Assembly (NCBI GenBank): GCA_023151115.1
Contig: JAKLJP010000020.1
Location: 1 to 64,000 of the forward strand
Length of the DNA stretch: 64,000 nucleotides
Direction: 5' to 3'
Source of the DNA: Anaerolineae bacterium
GTDB lineage: Bacteria; Chloroflexota; Anaerolineae; 4572-78; J111
The position numbers and the translations under genes are program-made. This document shows, piece after piece, positions 26,333 to 34,018 of this stretch (positions are counted from its first letter, which is position 1; each line of letters begins with the position of its first letter). The notes beneath the pieces are model-generated. The model saw nothing but the letters and a program-made list of their open reading frames with translations. It made no database searches and was not told the origin of the DNA.

Positions 26333-26394
26333 GATGCGAAGAGGCGAGGACGCGATGACACGTTTCTTCGCCTCCTTGCCTCTCCGCCTCACTT
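26333..26394. repeat. Dispersed palindrome, GAGGCGAAG word family
   Basis: GCGAAGAGGCGAGGACGCG against CTTCGCCTCCTTGCCTC; the right end GCCTCAC contains the stop codon of the acyl-CoA dehydrogenase gene. Confidence 0.75.
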
Positions 26395-27543
26395 CTCCTC
26401 TCGTCCAATCACATCGCGGGCAATTACAATCCGCTGGATGTGAGAGGTCCCCTCATAAATTTGCAGCCCTTTAATGTCGCGGTAATGGCGCTCGACCGGG
26501 TACTCGTTGGAGTAGCCCCGCCCCCCGTGAATGAGCACCGCTTCCGAGGCGGCCCGCACCGCCGCTTCCGTGGCGTACAGCTTGGCGATGGAGGTTTCGC
26601 GGGTGGTTGGCAAGCCCTGCTGCTTCAACCAGGCCGCCCGATAGACCAGCCAACGCGACGCCTCGACCTCGGCGGCCATGTCGGCAATGGTTGCCTGGAT
26701 CATCTGAAAATCGCCGATGCGCTGGCCGAACTGCCGCCGCTGCCGCACAAAGCTGACGCAGGCATCCAGGCAGGCTTGACCCACCCCCAACGCTCCGGCA
26801 GCCACCCCCAGCCGCCCGTGGTCCAGCGCCGACATCGCCACCTTAAAGCCCTGCCCCGGCTCGCCCAGCAGCGCGCTTTTGGGCACGCGGCACTCTTCCA
26901 AAATAATCCGGGCGTGGTCCGAGGCGCGATGGCCCAACTCCTGGCCGCTCATTTTCTCCCGCCGAAAACCGGGCGTATCGGTCTCGACCACGAAGGCGCA
27001 GATACCCTTGTGCCGGGCCGCTCGGTCACGGCTGGCAAAGACCAGGGCCACATTCGCAATGTTGCCGTTGGTAATCCAGATTTTTTCGCCGTTGAGCACA
27101 AAACTGTCCCCTTCTTCGCGGGCGGTGCTTTCCATGCTCGCCACGTCCGACCCGGCGTTGGGTTCGGTCAGGCAGTAACAGCCGACGAGTTCACCCACCG
27201 CCAGCCGGGGCAGGTAACGCTGCTTCTGCTCCTCTGTGCCCCAATCGCGCAGGCACAGCGAGACCAACCCGGCATGCACCGCCAGAAAGCCCCGCACCGA
27301 CGAGTCCACTCGCCCCAACTCCTCATACACCAGGGCAAAGCTGACGTAATCCAGCCCGGCCCCGCCATACTCCGGTCCCATCGGCCCGGCCAAAAAACCC
27401 AACTCGCCCATCCGCCGGACCAGGTGCAGGGGAAACTCGCCTTTCTCGTCGGCCTCGCGGGCCAGCGGCGCGACTTCTTCCTGGGCAAACTGCCGCGCTC
27501 GCGCCTGGATTTGTTGTTGTTCGGGGGTTAGGTCAAAGTTCAT
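26389..27543 (-). CDS. Acyl-CoA dehydrogenase
   Basis: 384 residues from ATG 27543; fifteen upstream codons lie in a palindrome and are rejected. FAD-dependent enzyme forming a 2,3-double bond in an acyl-CoA. Signatures: GCYCLTEPNAGSDVASM (FAD/substrate block), ITNG, RQFGQRIGDFQ, and the C-terminal IHGGRGYSNEYPVERHYRD with catalytic-base region IYEGTSHIQRIVIAR. In the 2-aminobenzoyl-CoA pathway such enzymes act on the ring after dearomatisation and opening. No clear ribosome binding site remains because of the palindrome immediately upstream. Confidence 0.93.
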   Translation of the reverse strand: MNFDLTPEQQQIQARARQFAQEEVAPLAREADEKGEFPLHLVRRMGELGFLAGPMGPEYGGAGLDYVSFALVYEELGRVDSSVRGFLAVHAGLVSLCLRDWGTEEQKQRYLPRLAVGELVGCYCLTEPNAGSDVASMESTAREEGDSFVLNGEKIWITNGNIANVALVFASRDRAARHKGICAFVVETDTPGFRREKMSGQELGHRASDHARIILEECRVPKSALLGEPGQGFKVAMSALDHGRLGVAAGALGVGQACLDACVSFVRQRRQFGQRIGDFQMIQATIADMAAEVEASRWLVYRAAWLKQQGLPTTRETSIAKLYATEAAVRAASEAVLIHGGRGYSNEYPVERHYRDIKGLQIYEGTSHIQRIVIARDVIGREEK

Positions 27544-27556
27544 GGCTATCACCCGC

Positions 27557-27602
27557 AGGAGTCGCAAAGCTTGCTTTGCGCAAAGCAAGCTTTGCGACTC
27601 CT
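27557..27602. repeat. Perfect 46-bp palindrome between ridA and acyl-CoA dehydrogenase
   Basis: AGGAGTCGCAAAGCTTGC..., 23 bases followed immediately by their exact reverse complement, no loop. It starts four bases after the RidA stop and ends 13 bases before the next start codon. Confidence 0.9.
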
Positions 27603-27605
27603 AAA

Positions 27606-28010
27606 CTACTCATTCAACACCGCCATGCCTTCCAGCTCGATCAAATTCTCTTCTTGAAAAAAGCCGGTCACTTCAAACAGGGCCATCGTCGGGTAGTAAT
27701 CGCCAAAGTAGCGGCGAAAAACCTGGCCCAAGGGCTTACGCTTGGCGATATAATCGGCTCGATCCTTGACAAAGATATTCAATTTTACAATGTCCTGCAT
27801 CGTCCCGCCCGCCGTTTCGACCACCGCTTGGAGGTTACGCAGCACCTGCTCAAACTGAGCTACCAGGTCGCCGGGAGCGACAATCTTGCCGGTCGCATCG
27901 CCGGCATCCTGGCCGGCCAAAAAAAGCAGCCGGCCCCCTGTCACCAGAATCCCGTGATTGAAGCCTCGCGGGGCGGGTAGAGAAGGGGGATTGATGAGTT
28001 GTTTTTCCAT
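27606..28010 (-). CDS. RidA-family enamine/imine deaminase
   Basis: 134 residues, standard size for the YjgF/YER057c/UK114 fold. GRLLFLAGQDAGD, QFEQVLRNLQAVVETAGGTMQDIVKLNIFV and the C-terminal LIELEGMAV are typical; the arginine in the usual pre-active-site position appears shifted (DRADY). RidA proteins hydrolyse reactive enamines or imines. Within this cluster it could remove the amino group from an amino-cyclohexenone-type intermediate. GGAGG precedes the start. Same strand and order as homologous aminobenzoate clusters I recall. Confidence 0.85.
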   Translation of the reverse strand: MEKQLINPPSLPAPRGFNHGILVTGGRLLFLAGQDAGDATGKIVAPGDLVAQFEQVLRNLQAVVETAGGTMQDIVKLNIFVKDRADYIAKRKPLGQVFRRYFGDYYPTMALFEVTGFFQEENLIELEGMAVLNE

Positions 28011-28021
28011 CGCGCCTCCGG

Positions 28022-28089
28022 CGTGACTGTAGACCGCCGCCGACCGCAGCCAATCATGCGGCGGTCAGCCGTCGGCGGTCTGCAGTCTG
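28022..28089. repeat. Dispersed palindrome, GACCGCCG words
   Basis: GACTGTAGACCGCCGCCGAC against GTCGGCGGTCTGCAGTC, with GCGGTCAGCC inside. Fills the gap between the hydratase and RidA genes. Confidence 0.75.
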
Positions 28090-28090
28090 C

Positions 28091-28882
28091 TTATCTTCCG
28101 CTAAACTTCGGCTCGGCTTTCGCTTTAAACGCCTCATAAAAAGCGCGGTGATCTTCGCCCATCAGCAGCAGGGCCTGGGCCTGGGCTTCATTTTCCAGGG
28201 CCGAAACCAAATCCATGTGCCACTCGTTGTTCACCAGCCGCTTGGTCATCGAGAGGGCCAGGGTAGGGCCGTAGGCCAGCCGGGCCGCCCATTCTTGCGC
28301 TTTGGGTAATAATTCAGCCGGCGGCACCACCCGATTGACCAGGCCATAACGCTCGGCGGTGGCGGCGTCAATGGCGTCGCCCAACAGCAGCAGCTCCAGC
28401 GCCCGGCCCTGCCCGATGACGCGCGGCAGCAGGTAGGCCGCGCCCATATCGGCCCCGGTCAGGCCGACTTTGGTGAACAAAAAGGCAAATTTGATGCCTT
28501 CGGCGGCAATCCGCAAGTCCGCAGCCAGGGCAATCACCGCGCCGGCCCCGGCGGTGGTCCCGTTGAGCGCGGCGATAATCGGCTTGTCGAGCAGCCGCAT
28601 ATTCTGAACCACCGCTCCGGTCATGCGGGTAAATTCCAGGTGATCCTTCACATCCCGCTTGAGCAGTTCGCCGATGATTTCATGCACGTCGCCGCCGGAG
28701 CAAAAACTCCGTCCCTGGCCGGTCAGGATCAGCACCTTGACCGCGTCATCATAGCGCAGCGCTTCCAGCAAATCACGAAACTGGGCATAGATGTCAAACG
28801 TCAGCGCATTCAGCACCTCCGGGCGGTTAAAAGTCACCGTCGCCACCCCTTCGTGGGCTTCGTACAGAAAATCGTAGCTCAT
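28091..28882 (-). CDS. Enoyl-CoA hydratase/isomerase family protein
   Basis: 263 residues of crotonase fold. The first oxyanion block is GRSFCSGGDVHEI, the second is ALNGTTAGAGAVIALAADLRIA; the usual active-site Glu region reads GLTGADMGAAYLLPRVIG. Adds water to 2-enoyl-CoA or acts on a cyclic dienoyl-CoA. Good AAAAGGAG ribosome binding site. Part of the minus-strand aromatic-CoA set; its position next to a dehydrogenase and SDR gives a complete beta-oxidation-like sequence. Confidence 0.92.
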   Translation of the reverse strand: MSYDFLYEAHEGVATVTFNRPEVLNALTFDIYAQFRDLLEALRYDDAVKVLILTGQGRSFCSGGDVHEIIGELLKRDVKDHLEFTRMTGAVVQNMRLLDKPIIAALNGTTAGAGAVIALAADLRIAAEGIKFAFLFTKVGLTGADMGAAYLLPRVIGQGRALELLLLGDAIDAATAERYGLVNRVVPPAELLPKAQEWAARLAYGPTLALSMTKRLVNNEWHMDLVSALENEAQAQALLLMGEDHRAFYEAFKAKAEPKFSGR

Positions 28883-28896
28883 AGAGAAGGCTCCTT

Positions 28897-28946
28897 TTAT
28901 CTACGTGGTGCGTGGTGCGTAGAGGTTTCACGCACTACGCACCACG
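28897..28946. repeat. Dispersed palindrome, TGGTGCG words
   Basis: CTACGTGGTGCGTGGTGCGT against CGCACTACGCACCACGCATC; it ends at the stop codon of the SDR gene. Confidence 0.8.
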
Positions 28947-28948
28947 CA

Positions 28949-29737
28949 TCATCCCATCACCATGCCCCCATCCACGTTAATCGCCTGGCCGGTAATGCCG
29001 TAACTGGACTCCTGGGCCAGAAAGACAACCAGCGCGGCCACTTCGTCGGGCTGGATCAGGCGCTGCTGGGGACTCATCTTTTCCAACGATTCGCGGGCCT
29101 GGGCCTCACTCAAGTGGGTGCGGGCGCTGATGTTATCAAGGGTGGCCTGGGTCATGGGGGTGTCTACGTAGCCGGGACAGACGGCGTTAACAGTGATGTG
29201 ATAGGGGGCCAGCTCCAGGGCCAGGGTGCGGGTTAGCCCCAACACCCCATGTTTGGCCGCCGTGTAGGCGGCGATGTAGCGCCCGCCAACTTTGGACGCA
29301 ATCGAGGCAATGTTGATAATCCGGCCCCAGCGCTGTTCGACCAGCAGCGGGGTGAACGCTTTGGTCACGTAATAAACGCTGGTCAGGTTGAGCGCAATCA
29401 TGCGATGCCACAACTCGTCGGGGTGGCCCAGAAATTTGTGGCTGGCCCCGCCGCCGGCATTGTTGACCAGAACATCAAGCCCGCCAAATTCTGCCTGTAC
29501 CGCCGCCGCCAGATGCTCCACCTGGGCCGGGTCGGTTACATCAGCGGTAACGGCCAGACTCCGCCGGCCCAGGGCCCGAATTTGGGCTGCCACCGCTTCA
29601 AGCTCGGCCTGGCTGCGGGCAGTTACCACCACATCGGCTCCCGTTTGGGCCAAAGCCAGGGCAATCTTCTCGCCAATGCCCCGGCCCGCGCCTGTTACTA
29701 CCGCCCGCCGGCCGGTTAAACCTGACTTGTCCATCAT
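28949..29737 (-). CDS. Short-chain dehydrogenase/reductase
   Basis: 262 residues. NAD(P) motif VVTGAGRGIGEKI near residue 14, NNAGGG, catalytic Ser/Tyr/Lys in IASIASKVGGRYIAAYTAAKHG and the PG block of CPGYVDTPMT. Arg in TARSQ suggests NADPH or NADP+ preference. In this setting the likely job is oxidation of a 3-hydroxyacyl-CoA, completing beta-oxidation steps of the aromatic-CoA cluster. Ribosome binding site GCGAGG directly precedes two ATGs (29737, 29734). Stop overlaps a palindromic element. Confidence 0.92.
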   Translation of the reverse strand: MMDKSGLTGRRAVVTGAGRGIGEKIALALAQTGADVVVTARSQAELEAVAAQIRALGRRSLAVTADVTDPAQVEHLAAAVQAEFGGLDVLVNNAGGGASHKFLGHPDELWHRMIALNLTSVYYVTKAFTPLLVEQRWGRIINIASIASKVGGRYIAAYTAAKHGVLGLTRTLALELAPYHITVNAVCPGYVDTPMTQATLDNISARTHLSEAQARESLEKMSPQQRLIQPDEVAALVVFLAQESSYGITGQAINVDGGMVMG

Positions 29738-29752
29738 CCTCGCTTCCGGTTT

Positions 29753-30514
29753 TTACTTCATCGCCGGGTCACACCCCGTCACCCCCCGGCCCGGCGACTG
29801 GCCGAAGGTTCCGGTCCAAACAATCTCGCCGTTTTGGAAAAGCTGCATCGCTTTGTCAAAGGGCAGGGTTTCCGCGCCGCCCTCAAAGCGGGCCACCGGA
29901 TTTTCGCGGATCAGTACCAGCGAACCACCCGTGTATTTGAACAGTACATTATCTTGCCCCATCACAAAATCGCCCGCGTGCGGCCCAATCACGTTGCCCT
30001 CTTGCAGCGAAATGATGGGATTGTTGAGGCCGCCGTGTGAAGCGCAGGTGAAGCTTTGGGCATTATGCAGCACCAGTGGAATTTTGTTGAGTACATCATT
30101 AACCTTTGGGTTATTCACATCATAGGGCAGCGCCGGGGCTTCGACGATAGGCAGGCTATTGAGCAAGCTCTGTTCAATTTTTATTAAAGCTGCGTCGGCG
30201 GTGACCCAGACCTGCTCGGCCGCGTCTGATTTAACCCGCAGCCACTGGCCGTCTTCCGTCCGGCCAATAACCGTCACCTCGCTGTTGGCCGGCACACTGC
30301 CGACAACGGCGTAATTTGTGCCCGGCCCGCTGCGCAAGTTGACATTGCTCAGTACCTCGGCCTTGATTTCAGCCGTAGTGGCCGGCGAAGCCTCGGCTTC
30401 GGTGGTTGCCGGAGCGGGGGGTGCACTGCTGCAAGCGTTGGCGTAAAACAAAACCAGCAAGATGATAATGACAATCAAGGCCACTGCAATCCCAATATTC
30501 TGTTTCTGTTTCAT
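29753..30514 (-). CDS. SH3b-domain lipoprotein or anchored protein
   Basis: 253 residues. N-terminal hydrophobic segment (8-27) ending FYANACSS, an imperfect lipobox with C28; then an Ala/Thr/Pro linker and an SH3b domain at about 55-115 (VNLRSGPGTNYAVVGSVPANSEVTVIGRTEDGQWLRV). The C-terminal half (about 130-253) is unrecognised, with two cysteines (FTCASHGG, VTGCDP) that may form a disulfide. GGAGG precedes the start. It interrupts the aromatic-CoA gene set, same strand, 15 bases upstream of the SDR, so it may be co-transcribed without being functionally linked. Confidence 0.75.
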   Translation of the reverse strand: MKQKQNIGIAVALIVIIILLVLFYANACSSAPPAPATTEAEASPATTAEIKAEVLSNVNLRSGPGTNYAVVGSVPANSEVTVIGRTEDGQWLRVKSDAAEQVWVTADAALIKIEQSLLNSLPIVEAPALPYDVNNPKVNDVLNKIPLVLHNAQSFTCASHGGLNNPIISLQEGNVIGPHAGDFVMGQDNVLFKYTGGSLVLIRENPVARFEGGAETLPFDKAMQLFQNGEIVWTGTFGQSPGRGVTGCDPAMK

Positions 30515-30540
30515 AGGGTCCTCCTGAAATACCGATACTG

Positions 30541-30640
30541 ATTTTTAGAAACTGTCTAAAAAGTGCCTGAGATAGGAGTGCAAACCTTGGTTTGCCGGGC
30601 AAGGCAAGCCTTGCACTCCAGCTTTTCAGACAGCCTCTTA
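30541..30640. repeat. Dispersed palindrome, GGAGTGCAA/TTGCACTCC
   Basis: Outer AACTGTCTAAAAAG / CTTTTCAGACAGCC, inner AGGAGTGCAAACCTTGGTTT / AAGCCTTGCACTCC. Lies just upstream of the SH3 gene's ribosome binding site. Confidence 0.75.
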
Positions 30641-30689
30641 GAAAAGGCTGAGGCTGAATGTGATATCTATGAGTAGGGTTTGATTGGAT

Positions 30690-30830
30690 GACGGCTAAGG
30701 CTTAACCACTAAGGTTGAGTGGGACCGGTTGCTCCTTTCTGAAGCTAAAAACTTCATCTGGTTTTAAAGCCATTGACGCGCTATCGGAGGCAGTGGCGGA
30801 ACCCGGTGATAGCGGGTCGGGTTCCCTGAG
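30690..30830. ncRNA. Candidate structured RNA with pseudoknot
   Basis: GC-richer block inside an AT-rich 390-base gap. On either strand GGAACCCG pairs with CGGGTTCC, and the CGCTATC in its loop pairs with GATAGCG twelve bases beyond the stem: an H-type pseudoknot. Further hairpins GAAG/CTTC and CCACT/AGTGG lie at 30738-30755 and 30705-30721. A TATAAT on the minus strand lies near 30855. I could not match it to a known riboswitch class. Confidence 0.35.
30702..30773 (-). CDS. Possible 23-residue peptide
   Basis: ATG at 30773 opens MALKPDEVFSFRKEQPVPLN and stops at 30702. No convincing ribosome binding site; overlaps the candidate structured RNA. Listed because leader peptides occur in such positions, but it could be chance. 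Confidence 0.15.
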   Translation of the reverse strand: MALKPDEVFSFRKEQPVPLNLSG

Positions 30831-30903
30831 ATGTTACATTACAACTTTATTAAAATTATACCTAAAAATCGGCAGACACGAATTGTCGGGGTGAAAAATA
30901 TGC

Positions 30904-31881
30904 TTAATCATCCAGCGCCAGAGGATGCATCACACACAAATCGGCCCGGCCCGCAGCCAGAATGGTGTTGACTTCGTCGGTGAGGGTGAGATTGCCGCCG
31001 ACCATCGTGGCAATTCCGGCCTTGCTGCGAACCCAGTCGCTCAGGGGAGTCAAAAAACCGGGCTGGTAAGGCGGATTGGACTCCGGGGTGGTCTGGCCGG
31101 CCAGGATTTCAATCAAATCGCAGCCATGCGCCCGCAGTGTTTGGGCCACAGTTACCGCCTCGTCCTGGTCAAAGCCGCCTGCCACAAAATCGGTCACGTT
31201 CAAAGCGACCGCCAGCGGTTTGTCCTCCGGCCAGACGGCTCGCACGGCAGCGAACAGTTCCAGCGGAAAACGCAGCCGGTTTTCCAGCGAGCCGCCATAC
31301 TCGTCATCGCGCTGGTTAGTCAGCGGGGAGAGAAAGCCGGCCAGCAGATAACCGTGGCCGAAGTGGAGCTGGAGCAGGTCAAAACCGGCTTCGCCGGCCA
31401 TACGCGCCGCCTGCGCAAAATCGTGGCAGACCTGCTCCATATCGGCATGATCCATCGCTTTGGGAATTTGGCTGTATCGTGTATAAGGCAGCGCCGACGC
31501 CGCCAACAGCGGCCAGTTGCCGGCCCGCAGCGGCCGGTCAAGTCCCTGGCTGCGGGGCCGGGTAGAGCCTCTGCGCCCGGCATGGTTGAGCGGCAAGCCC
31601 ACCTTGGCGGTCGAGTTGGCGTGGATAAAATCGGTGATGCGCTTCCAGGCGGCGACATGCTCAGGCCGGTACATGCCCACGTCGCCGGGCGTAATCCGGC
31701 CTGTAGGAGACGCCGCCGCCGGTTCGGTCAGCACCAATCCCGCGCCGCCCAGAGCCAGGCGGTCAAGTTGAGCTGCGTGCGTCTCGTTGGGCAGCCCATC
31801 GTTGGCCGAGTAGTCGGGCGCGGGGGTCAAGACCAGCCGGTTGACCAGAGTTAGTTCGCGTAATTTGTAAGGATTGAACAG
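30904..31881 (-). CDS. OYE-type NADH:flavin oxidoreductase (half of a hydroxylase/reductase)
   Basis: The conserved N-terminus LFNPYKLRELTLVNRLVL begins at about 31881, but no ATG, GTG or TTG lies before it in frame; the first standard start is TTG 31830 inside the conserved region (308 residues). FMN barrel features: TPAPDYSANDG, LNHAGRRG, FDLLQLHFGHGYLLAGFLSPLTNQR, and VGGNL. The related 2-aminobenzoyl-CoA monooxygenase/reductase and salicylyl-CoA hydroxylase proteins carry this domain fused after an FAD monooxygenase. The monooxygenase gene ends at 31896, one frame step away, so this is probably the second half of a former fusion. Confidence 0.85.
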   Translation of the reverse strand: MFNPYKLRELTLVNRLVLTPAPDYSANDGLPNETHAAQLDRLALGGAGLVLTEPAAASPTGRITPGDVGMYRPEHVAAWKRITDFIHANSTAKVGLPLNHAGRRGSTRPRSQGLDRPLRAGNWPLLAASALPYTRYSQIPKAMDHADMEQVCHDFAQAARMAGEAGFDLLQLHFGHGYLLAGFLSPLTNQRDDEYGGSLENRLRFPLELFAAVRAVWPEDKPLAVALNVTDFVAGGFDQDEAVTVAQTLRAHGCDLIEILAGQTTPESNPPYQPGFLTPLSDWVRSKAGIATMVGGNLTLTDEVNTILAAGRADLCVMHPLALDD

Positions 31882-31895
31882 GGGGGGCGGCGCGA

Positions 31896-33089
31896 TCAGT
31901 CTACCCCCCCCTTCCCCCCCCTCAAAGGGGGGGGAGTTGAGGGGGGGGAAGCAAACCAGCGGTCAACCGCTTCTGAAAAATGGGGGTCGCGCTGGCGCAA
32001 GTTGTTATAACCCAGCCGCCCGCTCCGGCTCATGAGATGGAAGGTAAATTGCAGCGGCTCCAAATCCAGGGTGCGGCGGATGGTTTCAAAATAGGCCTGG
32101 CTCTCCAAGGCGGCGGCCTGCAATGCTTCCACGCGGGGCCGGCGCTCCAACTCATATTCGTTCAGGGCGACCGTCACCTCGCGGTGCTGCTCAAACATGT
32201 TGGCCAGGGCGATGGCGTCTTCCATAGCCAGCTTGGTCCCGGAGCCAATCGAAAAGTGGGCGGTGTGGGCCGCGTCGCCAAGCAGGACGATGTGGCCATG
32301 CCGCCAGGTTTTATTTTTGACGGTGACAAAGTTGACCCACAGCGAACGGTTCGACAGCAGGCGCGCTCCACTCAACTCCGGGGCAAACAGTTTCTCGCAG
32401 TAGGCAATGCTGTCGGCCTCGCCGGCCTGATCCAGACCCGCCCGCCGCCAGACCTCCTCTGCGCACTCGACAATAAAGGTACCGGTGGTCCCGTCGAAGG
32501 GATAAGCATGGACCTGAAACAGGCCGTGCTCGTTTTCCCTGAAAATAAAGGTAAAGGCGTCGAAGATTTTAGTCGTGCCAAACCAGATAAATTTCGACTT
32601 GCCGATATCGAGGTCGGGTTTGAAGATGTGGGCGTAGGTTTTGCGGGTCAGGCTGTTGACCCCGTCCGCCGCCACCACCAAATCGAAATCGTCCGCGCCG
32701 GCAACGCCCGGCAACTGGGCCAGGTCGGTGATGTCGGCCTCGAAAATTAGCCTGACCCCTAGCTCGCGGCAGCGCTCCTGCAAAATGTTCAGCAGCACCC
32801 GGCGCGACAGCCCGGCAAACACGTTGCCGCCGATGCGGATAGTTTCGTCACGGTAGTAAACATCAATCGTTTCCCACAAAACAAAGGTGTCGGTAATCTG
32901 CCGGTAGGTTTTGGGGTCTGCCTCTCGAAACGAGGTCAGCGTCTGGCCGGAAAAGACCACGCCCCAGCCGTAGGTCGCCCCGGCCGGGTTGCGTTCGATA
33001 ACGGTAATGTTGTGGGCGGGGTCTGCTTTTTTGAGGAGTAAGCCAAAATACAAACCGGCGGGACCGCCGCCGAGGATGAGGACGTTCAT
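31896..33089 (-). CDS. FAD monooxygenase, salicylyl-/2-aminobenzoyl-CoA hydroxylase type
   Basis: 397 residues from ATG 33089; the 29 upstream codons are palindrome sequence. GILGGGPAG-type dinucleotide motif at the N-terminus (ILGGGPAGLYFG), DG motif VVAADGVNSLTR and FAD ribityl motif VLLGDAAHTAHFSIGSGTKLAMEDA. Homologues hydroxylate CoA-activated aromatic acids and are fused to an OYE-type reductase; here the reductase follows in a separate frame. The last fifteen residues come from the C8/G8 repeat. The neighbouring benzoate-CoA ligase supplies a plausible substrate; aminobenzoyl-CoA is favoured over salicylyl-CoA because no gentisate dioxygenase is present. Confidence 0.88.
   Translation of the reverse strand: MNVLILGGGPAGLYFGLLLKKADPAHNITVIERNPAGATYGWGVVFSGQTLTSFREADPKTYRQITDTFVLWETIDVYYRDETIRIGGNVFAGLSRRVLLNILQERCRELGVRLIFEADITDLAQLPGVAGADDFDLVVAADGVNSLTRKTYAHIFKPDLDIGKSKFIWFGTTKIFDAFTFIFRENEHGLFQVHAYPFDGTTGTFIVECAEEVWRRAGLDQAGEADSIAYCEKLFAPELSGARLLSNRSLWVNFVTVKNKTWRHGHIVLLGDAAHTAHFSIGSGTKLAMEDAIALANMFEQHREVTVALNEYELERRPRVEALQAAALESQAYFETIRRTLDLEPLQFTFHLMSRSGRLGYNNLRQRDPHFSEAVDRWFASPPSTPPPLRGGKGGVD
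31904..31948. repeat. C8/C8/G8/G8 palindrome at the hydroxylase-reductase junction
   Basis: Four homopolymer runs of exactly eight: C 31904-31911, C 31914-31921, G 31927-31934, G 31941-31948. Encodes the low-complexity tail SPPSTPPPLRGGKGG of the monooxygenase. Confidence 0.9.
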
Positions 33090-33101
33090 TGTGCTTCCTT
33101 G

Positions 33102-33177
33102 AATGGCGAATAGGCGAATGGCGAATGAGCGAACAGCAGATGTCATTCGCCATTCGCTCATTCGCCATTCATTCAAT
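33102..33177. repeat. Dispersed palindrome, GAATGGCGAA words
   Basis: GAATGGCGAATAGGCGAATG with further GGCGAATGAGCGAA on the left, CATTCGCCATTCGCTCATTC and CGCCATTC on the right. The right arm includes the stop codon of the luciferase-like gene. Confidence 0.85.
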
Positions 33178-34018
33178 GTCCAATTACTTTCGCTAACCGC
33201 TGCAACTGCTCCAACGCCGGCACGGTGGGAAAGAGAACCAGTTCATCGCAGCCGGCGTCGGCGTAGCCGCGTATGAATTGGGCGATGGCCTGGGGGGTGG
33301 TCAACAGCCCGGCGGCGATTTTTTCGGCAAAGGGGCCGGTGAAGGCGTAGTAATCGCGCAGGTAAGCTTGCCCGGTTTCTGCGGCGTCCCCACCGAGGGC
33401 AAAATAGCCCATGGCCCACAGGCGGGGCTGGCCGGGCCGCCCGGCGTCGAGCCAGGCCGAGCGGGCCTTTTCGGCGGCGCGGGCGAAGGTTTTGGGCGGG
33501 CCGCCGCCGTGAACGTAGCCATCGGCGTAGCGGACCATGCGGGCAAAGGTGTGGTCGCTGCCGCCGCCGATGAGCAGTTCGGGGCCGTTGGGCTGGCTGG
33601 GCCGGGGGCCAAAGGCTTCGTCTTCCCAGTGCGTCCGCAGTGCTTCGAGCTGCTCGGTCAGGCGTTTGCCCCGGCTGGCGTACTCGACCCCGGCGGCGTC
33701 ATAATCATCGCGCCGCGCCCCAACCGCCAGGCCGAGGGTCAGCCGCCCGCCGGAGAGGACATCAACGGTGGCGGCCTCCTTGGCCAGCAGGGCTGTATTC
33801 CGCAGCGGGCTGATAACAATGGTCGTTGCCAGGCGAATCCGCTGGGTGATAACAGCCGCCGCCGCCAGCACGGTTAGCGGTTCGTAGCTGTCGTACACCA
33901 GCCGGTCGAGCACACTCAGGCTAGAGAACGGTCCTTCATCGGCCTGCCTGGCCCAATTAATGATAAGTTCCCGGTCTGCGCCGGGGGTGGTGTTGGGTAG
34001 TCCGACCCCTACGTGCAT
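33173..34018 (-). CDS. Luciferase-like (LLM) flavin-dependent oxidoreductase
   Basis: 281 residues. TIM-barrel LLM family: VGLPNTTPGADRELIINWAR, RIRLATTIVISPLRNTALLAKEAATVDVLSGGRLTLGLAVGARRDDY and LLIGGGSDHTFARMVRYADGYVHGG. Uses FMN or F420; which one cannot be read. Its start overlaps the end of pabA by ten bases, so translation is probably coupled. Function in this setting is open: a second oxidation of an aminobenzoate-derived compound, or unrelated. Confidence 0.88.
   Translation of the reverse strand: MHVGVGLPNTTPGADRELIINWARQADEGPFSSLSVLDRLVYDSYEPLTVLAAAAVITQRIRLATTIVISPLRNTALLAKEAATVDVLSGGRLTLGLAVGARRDDYDAAGVEYASRGKRLTEQLEALRTHWEDEAFGPRPSQPNGPELLIGGGSDHTFARMVRYADGYVHGGGPPKTFARAAEKARSAWLDAGRPGQPRLWAMGYFALGGDAAETGQAYLRDYYAFTGPFAEKIAAGLLTTPQAIAQFIRGYADAGCDELVLFPTVPALEQLQRLAKVIGH

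Noticed and set aside
26440..27531. 363-codon plus-strand frame opposite the acyl-CoA dehydrogenase
   Set aside because: Shadow frame; the minus-strand protein carries all family signatures.
30780..30830. Cobalamin or ydaO riboswitch
   Set aside because: A CCGCCACTG-like string is present, but the B12 box, the remaining conserved stems and the ydaO core are missing.
30925..31854. 309-codon plus-strand frame opposite the OYE-type reductase
   Set aside because: Shadow frame; the minus strand encodes a clear flavin oxidoreductase.
31896..33089. Salicylate (gentisate) pathway
   Set aside because: The flavoprotein could be a salicylyl-CoA 5-hydroxylase, but no gentisate dioxygenase or related ring-cleavage gene is present, while beta-oxidation enzymes and RidA are.
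33102..33177. CRISPR-like tandem words
   Set aside because: Words are 8-10 bases, contiguous and mirrored; there are no unique spacers of constant length and no cas genes.
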